A stretch of 64,000 bases of DNA from JBMTVN01 sp046047235 (GTDB taxonomy: Bacteria > Verrucomicrobiota > Verrucomicrobiia > Limisphaerales > JAHDYP01), in contig JBJOII010000044.1 of the NCBI GenBank assembly GCA_046047235.1, positions 1-64,000 of the forward strand, written 5' to 3'. A program made the translations under genes and the position numbers. The notes beneath the pieces are model-generated. The model saw only the letters and a list, made by a program, of their open reading frames with translations. It was not told where the DNA came from and searched no databases. Shown piece after piece: positions 26,315 to 35,315 of this stretch; positions within the stretch are counted from its first letter, which is position 1, and the number at the start of each line of letters is the position of its first letter.

Positions 26315-28069
26315 TTACCTCGGTTCAGCCAACCGACGTCGCACAAGCTCAGGCAAATACTTCGGCGGAACGTTGCCATGCGCCAGCATCGCCTCATGAA
26401 ACCGCCCCAGCGAAAACGCCTCGCCCTGCTCACGCTGCGCAAACTGCCTGAGCCGATACAACGCCATTCGCCCTACAAAATAGGTCGAAAGCTGCCCGGA
26501 ACTCTGCTTCGAACGGATCACCTTCAGTCGCGCCTCGCCCTCGCTCTGGAAGCCGCCGTGCATCAGCAACGCCAACGCCTCCTCATCGGTCATCTCTGTG
26601 CAGTGCATCCGGTAGTCCAGCAGGGCATTGATCACCGCGCGCAAATAGAACTTCAGCTGCGTCAGTCGCAACGGCAGATCGCCCTCCCCATAGCCCTGGT
26701 CCAGCATGGTCTGCTCAGTGTAGACAGCCCACCCCTCCACAAAGGGTCCCGACGCCAACACCCGACGAATCAAGGACGGGTGGCGGTTCGCATATTCCAA
26801 CTGCACATAATGCCCCGGGTAGGCCTCGTGAATGCTCAGGATGTGCAGCATGTTCCGGTTATACTCCTCCAGATAACTGGCCACCCTCTCCTCCGACCAG
26901 TCGGAGGGCGGCGGACTCACGGCATAAAAACTCCCCCCCATCGGATCCAGCGGCGGCGCAGGATTCAGATACGCCGTCGAATTGCCCCGCTGAAACTCCG
27001 GCATCTCAATGATCGCACACTGGTCCGGCTCAGGCAGCCGCAGGATGTCCCGCTCCCGAATGAAAGACTTCAACCCCTCCACAATCTGCTCCACATCCCG
27101 GGTCAAATCCTTCGCTTCACCATGATCTTTACCCACCGCCGTCAAAACCCAGGCCATGGTCTGCTGCCGCCCCGCCTCGTCATCCACCGGCAACGGCCTG
27201 CCCGCATAATACCGGCTCCAGAGCTGACGACAGATCACATACATCTCGTTCCGAACCCGATCATACTCCCTCTCAGCCTCCTCCAACACCACCGCAGCGC
27301 TCAGCCCGGCATCCAACGACAACTCCAGCTTCTTTGCGAACTTCTCCTTCCCCAACCGCCATTCTCCATCCGCCCGCGGCAACACATCCTGCTCCAGAAA
27401 CCGCTGGTAATCCTTCAGCTTGGCCGCCAGCTCCCGCCCCACCGCCTCCAGCTCAGTCCGCCGCGAACTCCCCGCCGCCATCTCACCCAAACCCTCCTCA
27501 TAAAAGCCAATCGCCCCAAGGTTCTGCCGGATCGCCGTTTCTGTATGCACCCGCGGCGGCCGCCCCACGCTGCGCCGGGCCGCCGCCAATACCGACGGCA
27601 CTTGCTTCATCCTTGAAATTGCGTTCGCCACATTGGTCTCGAGGGGGAGACTGCTCTGCGCCAAAAGCAGATAAACACTGTCCGCAATGAAACCACTGTA
27701 AATCCGCGGGTCCTCCGACCACGGATCGGTGTTTGCCTCCAACCATAACTCCCGCTCCAACTCATGCTGAAAAATCGCGTAGTCAATGGCCCCGTCCATC
27801 GATAACCCGGCCCGATCCACCCGCTTCGGCAACGCCTCCAAGGTCGATCGCACAAAATCCGTGAAACGCTCCCGACCTGCCGCACTCAGATCCTCCAAGC
27901 GATCATCATAGCGGTGCTCCCCCAGCTGCGTCGCTGCCAGCGGCCGCTCCCGAAACCACCCGTCCAAATACTCCTGAAACGCCGCGCTCAACCGCTCGTC
28001 AGCCACACCCCCAACCAACACCCCCGGCACCAACAACACGCACAGCAAGCCCGCCAAAAATGATCTCAT
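26315..28069 (-). CDS. DUF885 family metallopeptidase-like protein
   Basis: A 584-residue exported protein of DUF885 (PF05960), a family related to zinc metallopeptidases of the M32/thermolysin-like fold. The HEAYPGH motif, an HExxxGH zinc-binding signature, lies in the last third (HILSIHEAYPGHYVQLEYANRH), and a downstream Glu in FVEGWAVYTEQ could be the third ligand. A signal sequence is present (MRSFLAGLLCVLLVPGVLVGGVA). I start at the ATG at 28069, since the longer frame to 28180 lacks family resemblance and precedes the signal peptide. Most of the protein is predicted helical, as in the family. A periplasmic or surface peptidase or carboxypeptidase role is inferred; substrates are unknown. 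It is upstream of the dehydrogenase gene, with a 26-bp gap. Confidence 0.86.
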   Translation of the reverse strand: MRSFLAGLLCVLLVPGVLVGGVADERLSAAFQEYLDGWFRERPLAATQLGEHRYDDRLEDLSAAGRERFTDFVRSTLEALPKRVDRAGLSMDGAIDYAIFQHELERELWLEANTDPWSEDPRIYSGFIADSVYLLLAQSSLPLETNVANAISRMKQVPSVLAAARRSVGRPPRVHTETAIRQNLGAIGFYEEGLGEMAAGSSRRTELEAVGRELAAKLKDYQRFLEQDVLPRADGEWRLGKEKFAKKLELSLDAGLSAAVVLEEAEREYDRVRNEMYVICRQLWSRYYAGRPLPVDDEAGRQQTMAWVLTAVGKDHGEAKDLTRDVEQIVEGLKSFIRERDILRLPEPDQCAIIEMPEFQRGNSTAYLNPAPPLDPMGGSFYAVSPPPSDWSEERVASYLEEYNRNMLHILSIHEAYPGHYVQLEYANRHPSLIRRVLASGPFVEGWAVYTEQTMLDQGYGEGDLPLRLTQLKFYLRAVINALLDYRMHCTEMTDEEALALLMHGGFQSEGEARLKVIRSKQSSGQLSTYFVGRMALYRLRQFAQREQGEAFSLGRFHEAMLAHGNVPPKYLPELVRRRLAEPR

Positions 28070-28211
28070 GGTCCCGCCATCCAACCCCCAACGCTGGGTT
28101 AAGGCAAAAAGATTGTAGGCAAAAACAGTTGGCCGCGGGCCATGTCTCCAACAGTCCCAACCCCGCGCCAGTTTGCCCACCGCTCCCCACCCGCATCAGA
28201 CCCATCTGTAC

Positions 28212-28238
28212 TATCCGCCAGATCAGCCGGACCAGTCC
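28212..28238. repeat. 9-bp GATC-type repeat, site 2 (degenerate)
   Basis: ATCCGCCAG/ATCAGCCGG/ACCAGTCCG is a degenerate version of the 9-bp family at 3839, 29618 and 38572. It opens a 175-bp repeat mosaic that fills most of the 362-bp gap 28070-28431 between the DUF885 and decarboxylase-like genes, which diverge from this gap. Confidence 0.5.
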
Positions 28239-28245
28239 GCCCCCC

Positions 28246-28343
28246 GATATCCCATCTGCGATCTACGATCTGCGATATCCCATCTCCCATCTCCCATATC
28301 CTATCTCCCATATCCCATATCCCACCTACGATATCCCATATCC
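28246..28343. repeat. 7-bp GATATCC/CCATCTS repeat mosaic, site 3
   Basis: About fourteen 7-base units of the types CCATCTC, CGATCTA, CCATATC and CGATATC follow one another without spacers. A hexameric TCCCTC run (about 28341-28360) and a perfect hairpin (28361-28385) come next. This is the longest array in the window. There is no coding potential. Confidence 0.85.
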
Positions 28344-28360
28344 CTCTCCCTCTCCCTCTC

Positions 28361-28385
28361 GCGCGAAGCGCACAGCGCTTCGCGC
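28361..28385. repeat. Perfect GC-rich palindrome
   Basis: GCGCGAAGCGC (28361-28371), loop ACA, then GCGCTTCGCGC (28375-28385): an 11-bp stem with a 3-base loop. It lies 46 bp upstream of the decarboxylase-like start and ends the repeat mosaic. The same geometry occurs at 3904-3928 with a different stem sequence. Confidence 0.8.
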
Positions 28386-28431
28386 CCCCCCTTGCACCCC
28401 CGCGCCCCGCGTGCGATGAATTCACCAAACC

Positions 28432-29579
28432 ATGACCTCCCGCGAACGCATCCTCGCCGCCCTCAACCACCAACCCACCGACCGGATCCCCATTGACTTC
28501 GGCGGCACCCGCCAGTCCGGCATCGCTGTCATCGCCTACCACCTCCTCCGCCAACACCTCAACCTCCCCACCACCAAACCCGCCCGCGTCTTCGACCTCT
28601 TCCAGATGCTCGCCGAAATCGACCAGGACGTCGCCGACCGTTTTGGCGCCGACTGCGTCGGCCTCTACCGCCCCGACATCGCCTTCGGCATCCCCAACCG
28701 AGACTGGAAAACCGCCGCACTCTTCGATGGCACCCCGGTCGAGGTCCCCGGCGGATACCATCCCGTGCGGGAACCCGATGGCGACCTCGTCCTCTTTCGC
28801 AACAACCGCCCCGTGGCCCGCATGCCTCACAACGGTTTCTACTTCGATCGGCTGGAACAATATCCCGGCGCCACCCTTATCACACTCAATCCACCGCCCT
28901 CTTCAACAACACCGACAAAGCCATCGTCGCTCCCTTCGGCCCACCCTACGAACTGTTCTACGGACTCGGCACAGGCGGATTCGAGAACTGGATGATCACC
29001 TTCGCCTCAGAACCGGATTACGTAAAAGAACTCTACCGTAAGCTCGTCGACACCTGGCTCAGCCACCTCAAACAGTTTCATGGCGCTGTCGGCGACCACA
29101 TCCACGTCCTCCAAATCTGTGACGACTTCGGCACCCAGAACGCCCCCTTCCTGTCTCCAAGAATGTTCCGCAACCTCGTCGTACCCGCCTACAAGGAAGG
29201 CCTCGATTGGATCCACGCCCACACCAACTGGAAAGTCCTCCTCCACTCCGATGGCGCCATCCTCCCCCTCATCCCCGATATCATCCATATGGGCGTCGAT
29301 TGCCTGAACCCCGTCCAAACCAGCGCCACCGGCATGGACCCCGCCGTCCTCAAACGTGAATTCGGCAACCAACTCGTCTTCTGGGGCGGTTCCTGTGACC
29401 CGCAAACCACCCTCACCCACGGAACACCACGGGAGGTCGCCAAAGAAACAAGGCGCAATATCGAAACTCTCTCCCCCAACAGCGGCTACGTCTTCGCCCC
29501 CATCCACAACATCCAAGCCAATGTGCCGCCCCAGAACATCACGGCACTCTTCGAGACGGCACTCAGCTTCCGCCCGTAA
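28432..29579 (+). pseudogene. Frameshifted uroporphyrinogen decarboxylase-like gene
   Basis: This looks like a member of the UROD/MtaA/CmuA superfamily (uroporphyrinogen decarboxylase and corrinoid methyltransferases). The first part starts at 28432 (MTSRERILAALNHQPTDRIP, then LFDGTPVEVPGGYHPVREPD) and reads correctly to about 28873 (FDRLEQYPGA). The family sequence then continues in another frame from about 28875: YHTQSTALFNNTDKAIV, PPYELFYGLGTGGFENW, and SDGAILPLIPDIIHMGVDCL to the stop at 29579. The first frame runs on as a low-complexity tail to 28995. The switch fits a small out-of-frame deletion or a sequencing error at about 28874-28882. If the shift is real, the product is truncated to about 150 family-like residues. 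This diverged subfamily often acts in methyl transfer rather than haem synthesis, so no substrate is assigned. Confidence 0.78.
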
Positions 29580-29617
29580 AGGTGCGCCCCACCTCCGTGT
29601 TCTCCTGCTAGTGGGCA

Positions 29618-29649
29618 AATCGGTCCGATCGGTCTGATCCGTCTCATCG
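29618..29649. repeat. 9-bp GATC-type tandem repeat, site 3
   Basis: ATCGGTCCG/ATCGGTCTG/ATCCGTCTC/ATC lies between two convergent gene ends (29579 plus, 29663 minus). It matches the array at 38574-38603 with two differences over 30 bp. Confidence 0.82.
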
Positions 29650-29662
29650 AACCACGCCAGCC

Positions 29663-31438
29663 CTACCTCCGTACCCGGTAGAAGCACACGCCACCCCCCT
29701 GCTCCGGCGCTACTTCAAACACCAGATGCCCGGGACCGCTCAGTGTCTGCAGGTCTGACCACTGAGTAGAATCCACTGAACTCTGGAGGGTGTAATCACC
29801 CGGAGAGGTCGTGTCCACACTAAGCGTCAGCCCACCGCCTGCGGCATCGAATTGAACATCAGTGAATTCTGGCGGCACGACCTCGACCACACTCCGGGCG
29901 GTCAGACTTAGATTCAGGGTTTGCGCTGCTCCAAGCAGGATGCCACCCAGCGGGTTGCCGAGTGCCAGCGTTACCTGCGCATCGTTCCCCGTCATGCCGC
30001 CAGGAGGAATGTACACCCGTGCACTGGTAGTCATCTCGCCCTGTTGAAATACAACCGTCGGACTCTCAAACTCGAAGTCCACACCCCGCACCGCACCCGA
30101 AGTCGAGAGCACACCAATATCGACCGAGACGGGACCTGCAGAAGAACCACTACGACTGACCTCGATCCACGCCTCGGTAGCGTCGGAGCCAATCGATGCC
30201 GAATTCTGCACCCATTGCACGGCTCCGCCCTGATCACCCACCAACCGCACCATCCGGTTCAGCTTCACACCGTCAAACTCAATGAACCGTCCCCCTGCCA
30301 GAACATAGCCATCTTGCTGTAACGCAATCTCCCGGATCATCGGCAATAACCCTGATTTCGGATCCTCTACAGGACCCGTGCCCGGATCAAAATCCAAATC
30401 CAACACTCCATCCGGCATGAATCGGGCGATGCATTGCCGCGAAACTCCTTCCACGGTCCAGAATTGGCCGGCGGCCAGCACCTTCCCATCAGGCTGCACC
30501 TTGACTGACAACACTTGCCCTATCGCCGGGTCAATGTGAGGCAGGAAACTGCCATCCGGCGTTCCGTCATCCAACAAACGCCCGAGAAAGTACTGCTCAC
30601 TGCCACCAAACTGGTCAAACCAGCCGCCCACCAGCACCTTGCCGTCCGGCTGCAACTCAAGGTCGTAGACGATCTTGTTGGCACCCGCACCTGGATCAAA
30701 ACTCAGATCCAGTGATCCATCCGGATGCAGCCGTGCAATCCGATTCCTCGTCACCCCGTTCACCGAAGTAAAATCACCTGCAATCACGATCTTGCCGTCC
30801 GGCTGCAATGCCATGGTGTAAACAAAACTGTCCGGCCCCACGCCGGGATCAAAACTGAAGTCCAAGGCACCCCCCGGCATAACCCGAGCCAAATACGGAC
30901 GCCCAACCCCACCGACTTCACCAAAGTAGCCGGAAAGCAAAATGCGCCCGTCAGGCTGTAGCAGACAGTCAGTAAGATAATCTCCGGGGTTCGGCACAAA
31001 TGACGCAACCGGGGAACCGTCAACCGTCGCCCGGGACAAATACGGCAGAGCCAACCCGCCGTAACTACCCGACCACCCCCCCATCACAATCTCCCCATCC
31101 GGCTCCAGCAACACCGTCTCGGTTAACCTCACCAGCCCCCCACCCGGATCCAGCGATGCATCCAGCGAACCGTCGGGGTTCAGCCGCGCCAATCCCATGC
31201 GGACCGTCGTCCCAACTTTGGTAAAGGCACCAGCAACCACAATCTGCCCATCAGGTTGCACCGCCATCGAAGTCACCTCAGAGTCAAACCCTCCTCGATT
31301 GCCACTCCCGGGATTAAATGAGACATCCACCCCGCCCGGACTCGCGGCGAACAACATCGACATAAAGCTGCCCATGGACAGCACCGCCCCAAACCAGTAA
31401 CTCAGCCTGACCTCAGGCAAAGGGTCTTTCATCCTCAT
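29663..31438 (-). CDS. Exported delta-60 repeat protein with Calx-beta-like domain
   Basis: A 591-residue exported protein. A signal segment (about residues 8-32, ending MLFAAS) leads into about seven delta-60 repeats over residues about 35-400. Each has the pattern QPDGKIVIAGDF...IARLHPDGSLDLSFDPG and probably builds a beta-propeller-like fold. Residues about 410-490 resemble a Calx-beta domain (GAVRGVDFEFESPTVVF). The last about 60 residues, SPGDYTLQSSVDSTQWSDL...CFYRVRR, form the same kind of terminal module as the 857-residue protein. The start is taken at ATG 31438 (ATG 31432 is also possible); the longer frame from 31483 runs through the htpG terminator. Function is unknown; a surface-displayed or secreted structural or binding protein is likely. 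Confidence 0.82.
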   Translation of the reverse strand: MRMKDPLPEVRLSYWFGAVLSMGSFMSMLFAASPGGVDVSFNPGSGNRGGFDSEVTSMAVQPDGQIVVAGAFTKVGTTVRMGLARLNPDGSLDASLDPGGGLVRLTETVLLEPDGEIVMGGWSGSYGGLALPYLSRATVDGSPVASFVPNPGDYLTDCLLQPDGRILLSGYFGEVGGVGRPYLARVMPGGALDFSFDPGVGPDSFVYTMALQPDGKIVIAGDFTSVNGVTRNRIARLHPDGSLDLSFDPGAGANKIVYDLELQPDGKVLVGGWFDQFGGSEQYFLGRLLDDGTPDGSFLPHIDPAIGQVLSVKVQPDGKVLAAGQFWTVEGVSRQCIARFMPDGVLDLDFDPGTGPVEDPKSGLLPMIREIALQQDGYVLAGGRFIEFDGVKLNRMVRLVGDQGGAVQWVQNSASIGSDATEAWIEVSRSGSSAGPVSVDIGVLSTSGAVRGVDFEFESPTVVFQQGEMTTSARVYIPPGGMTGNDAQVTLALGNPLGGILLGAAQTLNLSLTARSVVEVVPPEFTDVQFDAAGGGLTLSVDTTSPGDYTLQSSVDSTQWSDLQTLSGPGHLVFEVAPEQGGGVCFYRVRR

Positions 31439-31452
31439 AAACAGATAGGGGC

Positions 31453-31493
31453 AAAAAAAAGCCCCATCGATGCTCGACGGCAATCGACGGGGC
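31453..31493 (-). terminator. Rho-independent terminator of htpG
   Basis: On the minus strand, GCCCCGTCGAT and ATCGATGGGGC form an 11-bp stem (one G-U pair) with an 11-base loop, followed by eight T residues (31453-31460). It lies 17 bp after the htpG stop, which fits a strong intrinsic terminator, and sets the upstream limit for the delta-60 gene. Confidence 0.92.
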
Positions 31494-31509
31494 AGACTTT
31501 AGCTCAATA

Positions 31510-33363
31510 TCACTTCTCCAGCAGCTTCTGCAGCAGCGCGTTGATGCGCTGGAGCATCGTGCGGGGATCCTCCAGCAACCCCGCCGCCATCCGCGCATTG
31601 TCCAATAACTGCTCGGCAATCTGGCCCGCAAGATCAGCATCCTTCTCCCTCAACCCGTTCAATCGAACAATGACTTCATGCTTCGGGTTGATCTCAAGGT
31701 TCAGACCGCCACCATCCGGAGGCACTACCTCAGAAGCCTGACGCAACGCCTTCAGCGTGCGTCGCATCGTGGCCGTCATGTGCGGATCCCGATCCATGAT
31801 CATCGCCGGGCTACCCGTCAAACGCTCGGACACCTTCACTTCCTCAATGGTGCCGATCAACCGCTCCTTCAACCACTCGGCCAATGCCTTTGACTCGTCC
31901 TCACTCAACCCCGGCTTGCTGTCGTCACCAGGCACCTTGAGATCTGCCTTCTCCGCCGAAACCAGCTGCTTGCCGTCGTGCTCCCCAATGCGCTCCAGCA
32001 CAAACTCATCCACCGGGTCACTCAAGATCAATACCTCATACCCCAGAGCCTTGCAGGCCTCGTAATATGGACTACTCTCCACCGCCTCACGGCTCGTGGC
32101 AGGCAAGTAGTAAATCTCCTTCTGCGCCTCAGGCATCCGGCTCACGTACTCCGCAAGCGAGGTCGTCTGCTCCGCTTCAACCCCCGTGCTCCCGAACCGC
32201 AGCAGCTTCCCGATCGACGCCCGGTGATCAAAATCGTTCAGCACCCCTTCCTTCAGGAAACGGTGATATTCCTTGTGGAACTTCGCGAACTTCTCCGGGT
32301 CCTTCTGCGACTGCTCCTCCAGAAACTTGATGAACCTCCCGGTCAACACCCGGTTCAGCTTCTTCATCAAACCCGTGTCCTGCATGCGCTCACGCGCAAC
32401 ATTCAGCGGCAGATCCTCGCTGTCCACCACGCCACGCAGAAACCGCAACCACTCAGGCAGCAAACCCTGAGCCTTCGGATCAATCAGCACCTTGCGGCAA
32501 TACAAATGCACCTCAGGCTCCGCCCGAAACATCCCCAGTGATTCCAAATTCCGCGCAGGCACAAACAACACGCTCTGCAGCATCAACGGCGCATCAGCAT
32601 TGAAGTGCAACCTGTAGGTTGGATCCTCCGGATCATGCCCAATGAAATGATAGAACTCGTTATACTCCTCCTCCTTCACCTCGCTGCGCTGCCGGGCCCA
32701 GATCGCCTGAACGGTGTTCACCCGGTCCCCATCCACCTCAATCGGAAACTGAACAAAGTTCGAGTAACGCTTGATGATCTGCTTCAGGTTGTCCGCGTCC
32801 GCAAACTCCTTCGCGTCCTCCTTCAACGCCAGAATGATCTCCGTCCCGCGAGGCAGCTCCCCGCACTCAGACAACTCATACCCGTTCGCCCCCTCACTCA
32901 CCCATTGCCATCCCGACTCCTCCTTGCGCCAGGAACGGGTGCGCACAGTCACCTTGTCCGCCGCCATGAACGCCGCATAAAAACCCACACCAAATTGCCC
33001 AATCAAATGCGCATCCCCGCTCTTCTTCGCCTCAGCCAGCTGCTTGAGAAAAGCCTTGGTCCCGGAATGCGCAATCGTCCCCAAATTATCCACCAACTCC
33101 CCATGCGTCATCCCATCACCCGCATCCTGAATGACAATCGTGTTGGCCTCCTTGTCCACCTTCACGGTAATCCCGGGCGCGCGGTCTCCATCCTGAACCT
33201 CAGCCCCACCAGCCTGCTGGAACCGCAACCGCTCACAGGCGTCCGCCGCATTCGAAATCAATTCCCTCACAAAGACCTCCCGGTCCGTGTACAGAGAGTG
33301 AATCACAATCTCCAGCAACTGCTGGATTTCCGCCTGAAATACATGTTTTTCTGCTGTGCTCAT
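31510..33363 (-). CDS. htpG: Chaperone HtpG (bacterial Hsp90)
   Basis: HtpG is a cytosolic ATP-dependent dimeric chaperone. The N-terminal GHKL ATPase domain shows KHVFQAEIQQLLEIVIHSLY, FVRELISNAADACERLRF (Glu/Asn ATP site), DAGDGMT and GQFGVGFYAAFMAADKV. The middle domain has VNTVQAIWAR, NADAPLMLQSVLFVPA and LRGVVDSEDLPLNVARE. The C-terminal dimerisation domain follows, from about residue 500. The start is the ATG at 33363; the longer frame to 33405 adds 14 residues without family similarity. Length (617 residues) is normal. It follows nuoI with a 93-bp gap and has its own terminator. No clear heat-shock operator (CIRCE) is visible upstream. Confidence 0.96.
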   Translation of the reverse strand: MSTAEKHVFQAEIQQLLEIVIHSLYTDREVFVRELISNAADACERLRFQQAGGAEVQDGDRAPGITVKVDKEANTIVIQDAGDGMTHGELVDNLGTIAHSGTKAFLKQLAEAKKSGDAHLIGQFGVGFYAAFMAADKVTVRTRSWRKEESGWQWVSEGANGYELSECGELPRGTEIILALKEDAKEFADADNLKQIIKRYSNFVQFPIEVDGDRVNTVQAIWARQRSEVKEEEYNEFYHFIGHDPEDPTYRLHFNADAPLMLQSVLFVPARNLESLGMFRAEPEVHLYCRKVLIDPKAQGLLPEWLRFLRGVVDSEDLPLNVARERMQDTGLMKKLNRVLTGRFIKFLEEQSQKDPEKFAKFHKEYHRFLKEGVLNDFDHRASIGKLLRFGSTGVEAEQTTSLAEYVSRMPEAQKEIYYLPATSREAVESSPYYEACKALGYEVLILSDPVDEFVLERIGEHDGKQLVSAEKADLKVPGDDSKPGLSEDESKALAEWLKERLIGTIEEVKVSERLTGSPAMIMDRDPHMTATMRRTLKALRQASEVVPPDGGGLNLEINPKHEVIVRLNGLREKDADLAGQIAEQLLDNARMAAGLLEDPRTMLQRINALLQKLLEK

Positions 33364-33456
33364 CGTTCTGGGTATATTGACGTTTCGTAAATACAGAGGA
33401 CCCAACGAAACCTCAGGACCGAAGACAACCGCCTGAACCGCTGGTCAGGTCCCTGA

Positions 33457-34077
33457 TTAGCCTTTGGAGGCGGGGGCGTCCGCCTTGGCCGCCTCCGCCT
33501 TGGCCGCCTCCGCCTTAGCCGCCGCTGCAGCCTTAGCCGCAGCCGCCGCCTTGACTTTGTCCGCCGCCGCCTGAAGCCGCCCGTCTACCTCCGCAGCCTC
33601 AGTCGGGTGAATCTTGTGATAATGCGAGTTGGACTTCGCCAGCATATGCTTGTCCAACAGCAGGCCGCCAAAACGGTCCTGGTTCCCCAACTCAAAGTCA
33701 TTGTCCATCTTGATGGAATCAAACGGACACACCTCCACGCAAATCTGGCAGCTCATGCAAACCGAGATGTCGATATCAAACACCTTCGGCTGGAACTGCA
33801 TCTTACCGACATAATCCGGCTTCTTGACCGTATCCTTGACGATATAGATGCATTTTGGCGGGCATTCCTTTTCACAGATCTGGCAGGCCACACAACGGAG
33901 ACCCGCCATCGGATCATCACCGTCAAAAACCAGAAACGGAAAGCTGCGTGAGTTTTCCGGCAGGGGCGATTGCTCCTCAGGATACTGCACGGTCACAAGA
34001 CGGTCCTCCGAAACATAGCTCCCGACCAGATTCCTGGCCGTCTCGACCATGCCTTGAATGATGCCTTCTCCCAACAT
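33457..34077 (-). CDS. nuoI: NADH-quinone oxidoreductase subunit I
   Basis: NuoI carries two [4Fe-4S] clusters (N6a, N6b) passing electrons through the peripheral arm of complex I to NuoB. Both cysteine sets are present: CVACQICEKECPPKC and CMSCQICVEVCPFDS. The protein is 206 residues. The last about 40 are a Lys/Ala/Glu-rich tail (KAEAAKAEAAKAD) from an imperfect 15-bp repeat at 33481-33525, which is not part of the conserved family. An AGGAG lies about 10 bp before the ATG. It follows nuoD directly (35 bp), with no nuoE, F, G or H between, so the complex I genes are split across the genome. Confidence 0.93.
   Translation of the reverse strand: MLGEGIIQGMVETARNLVGSYVSEDRLVTVQYPEEQSPLPENSRSFPFLVFDGDDPMAGLRCVACQICEKECPPKCIYIVKDTVKKPDYVGKMQFQPKVFDIDISVCMSCQICVEVCPFDSIKMDNDFELGNQDRFGGLLLDKHMLAKSNSHYHKIHPTEAAEVDGRLQAAADKVKAAAAAKAAAAAKAEAAKAEAAKADAPASKG
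33481..33525. repeat. 15-bp coding repeat in the nuoI tail
   Basis: CGCCTTGGCCGCCTC occurs twice perfectly (33481-33495, 33496-33510), then once imperfectly. It encodes the alternating AKAEA pattern at the NuoI C-terminus. Confidence 0.8.
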
Positions 34078-34112
34078 GCTGCGTTGCTCCTATATGACTG
34101 TTCTCAAAACGA

Positions 34113-35315
34113 CTAGCGATCCACCTCGCCCAGCACAATATCCACGCTGCCGAGAATCGCAACTACGTCCGCCACCAGATGCCCCAGACACATGTCTTCC
34201 AACACGGTGAGGTTGATCAGGCTCGGCGGCCTGATCCGATAGCGGTAGGGATTCGGGCTTCCGTCGCTGACCAGGTAAAAACCCAACTCGCCTTTCGGCC
34301 CCTCAATCCGACCATAGACCTCCCCTGCGGGGGGCCTGAAACCACGAAGCTTGACCTTGGGATCCACGATCGGTCCCTCCGGAATATCGCGCAGCGCCTG
34401 CCGCAGGATTTTTACGGACTCGCGCATCTCCAGCACCCGAACCATGTAACGGTCGTAAACGTCCCCGTGGTCTCCCAGCGGAACCTTGAACTCGAACCGG
34501 TCGTAAATCCCGTAACGGTCTACCTTGCGCAAATCATAATTCACACCAGTCGCCCGCAGCATCGGCCCGGTAATGCCAGCACTCACAGCCAGCTCCGGAC
34601 TCAGGCAACCCACTCCCTGTGTCCGGGCCATGAGGATCTCGTTCCCCGCCAGAAACCGTTCATACTCGTCCAGGAACGCGGGGGTGGCCTCAACGACCTT
34701 CCTCGCCGCATCCAGCCAGCCGGCAGGCACATCACAGCGGCAACCGCCAAAGCGCATGTAGTTGCACATCATGCGCGCCCCGCTCGCCGACTCAAACAAG
34801 TCGAGAATCTTCTCCCGCTCACGAAACGCATACATCAACGGCGTCCCGCTCGCCCCCAGATCCTGCACCAGAAAACCAATCAAACAGGCGTGGTTCTGCA
34901 ACCGCGTCAACTCCGCCATGATCACCCGCAAATACTCCGCCCGCTCCGGCGGAGTAATGCCCGTCAACTTCTCCACGGCCAGCGCATATCCCCAGTTGTT
35001 CGTCATCGAACAAAAATAATCCAACCGGTCCGTATAAGGCATCGACGCCAAATACGTCGTCCCCTCAGCAATCTTCTCGTGGTTCCGGTGCAAATAGCCA
35101 AACACCGGCTTCAACTTCACCACGCGCTCCCCGTCCAAAACCACGTCCATCCGGAACACACCGTGCGTCGACGGATGATGCGGCCCCATAGCCACTTCCA
35201 ACAACTCGCCGTCCCCCTCATCCCCGGAGTCCTTCGGCCGCACCTCATACGTGGCACCACCAAAACCTGCAGGCTCCGGCACCGTCGCCGGATCGGGCTC
35301 AGCTTGACGAATCAT
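34113..35315 (-). CDS. nuoD: NADH-quinone oxidoreductase subunit D
   Basis: The 49-kDa-type subunit of complex I, which with NuoB helps form the quinone site. The 400-residue length is typical. Signatures include MGPHHPSTHGVFRMDVVLDGE, the YLHRNHEKIAEGTTY loop with the conserved His, MPYTDRLDYFCSMTNNWGYALAVEKL, and the C-terminal APKGE-like GPKGELGFYLVSDGSPNPYR followed by DIVLGEVDR. The ATG overlaps the nuoC stop (ATGA), suggesting coupled translation and balanced synthesis. It is in the nuoABCD-I operon. Confidence 0.96.
   Translation of the reverse strand: MIRQAEPDPATVPEPAGFGGATYEVRPKDSGDEGDGELLEVAMGPHHPSTHGVFRMDVVLDGERVVKLKPVFGYLHRNHEKIAEGTTYLASMPYTDRLDYFCSMTNNWGYALAVEKLTGITPPERAEYLRVIMAELTRLQNHACLIGFLVQDLGASGTPLMYAFREREKILDLFESASGARMMCNYMRFGGCRCDVPAGWLDAARKVVEATPAFLDEYERFLAGNEILMARTQGVGCLSPELAVSAGITGPMLRATGVNYDLRKVDRYGIYDRFEFKVPLGDHGDVYDRYMVRVLEMRESVKILRQALRDIPEGPIVDPKVKLRGFRPPAGEVYGRIEGPKGELGFYLVSDGSPNPYRYRIRPPSLINLTVLEDMCLGHLVADVVAILGSVDIVLGEVDR

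Noticed and set aside
28874..28995. Programmed frameshift in the UROD-like gene
   Set aside because: No slippery heptamer or downstream stimulatory structure was seen; a deletion or sequencing error explains it more simply.
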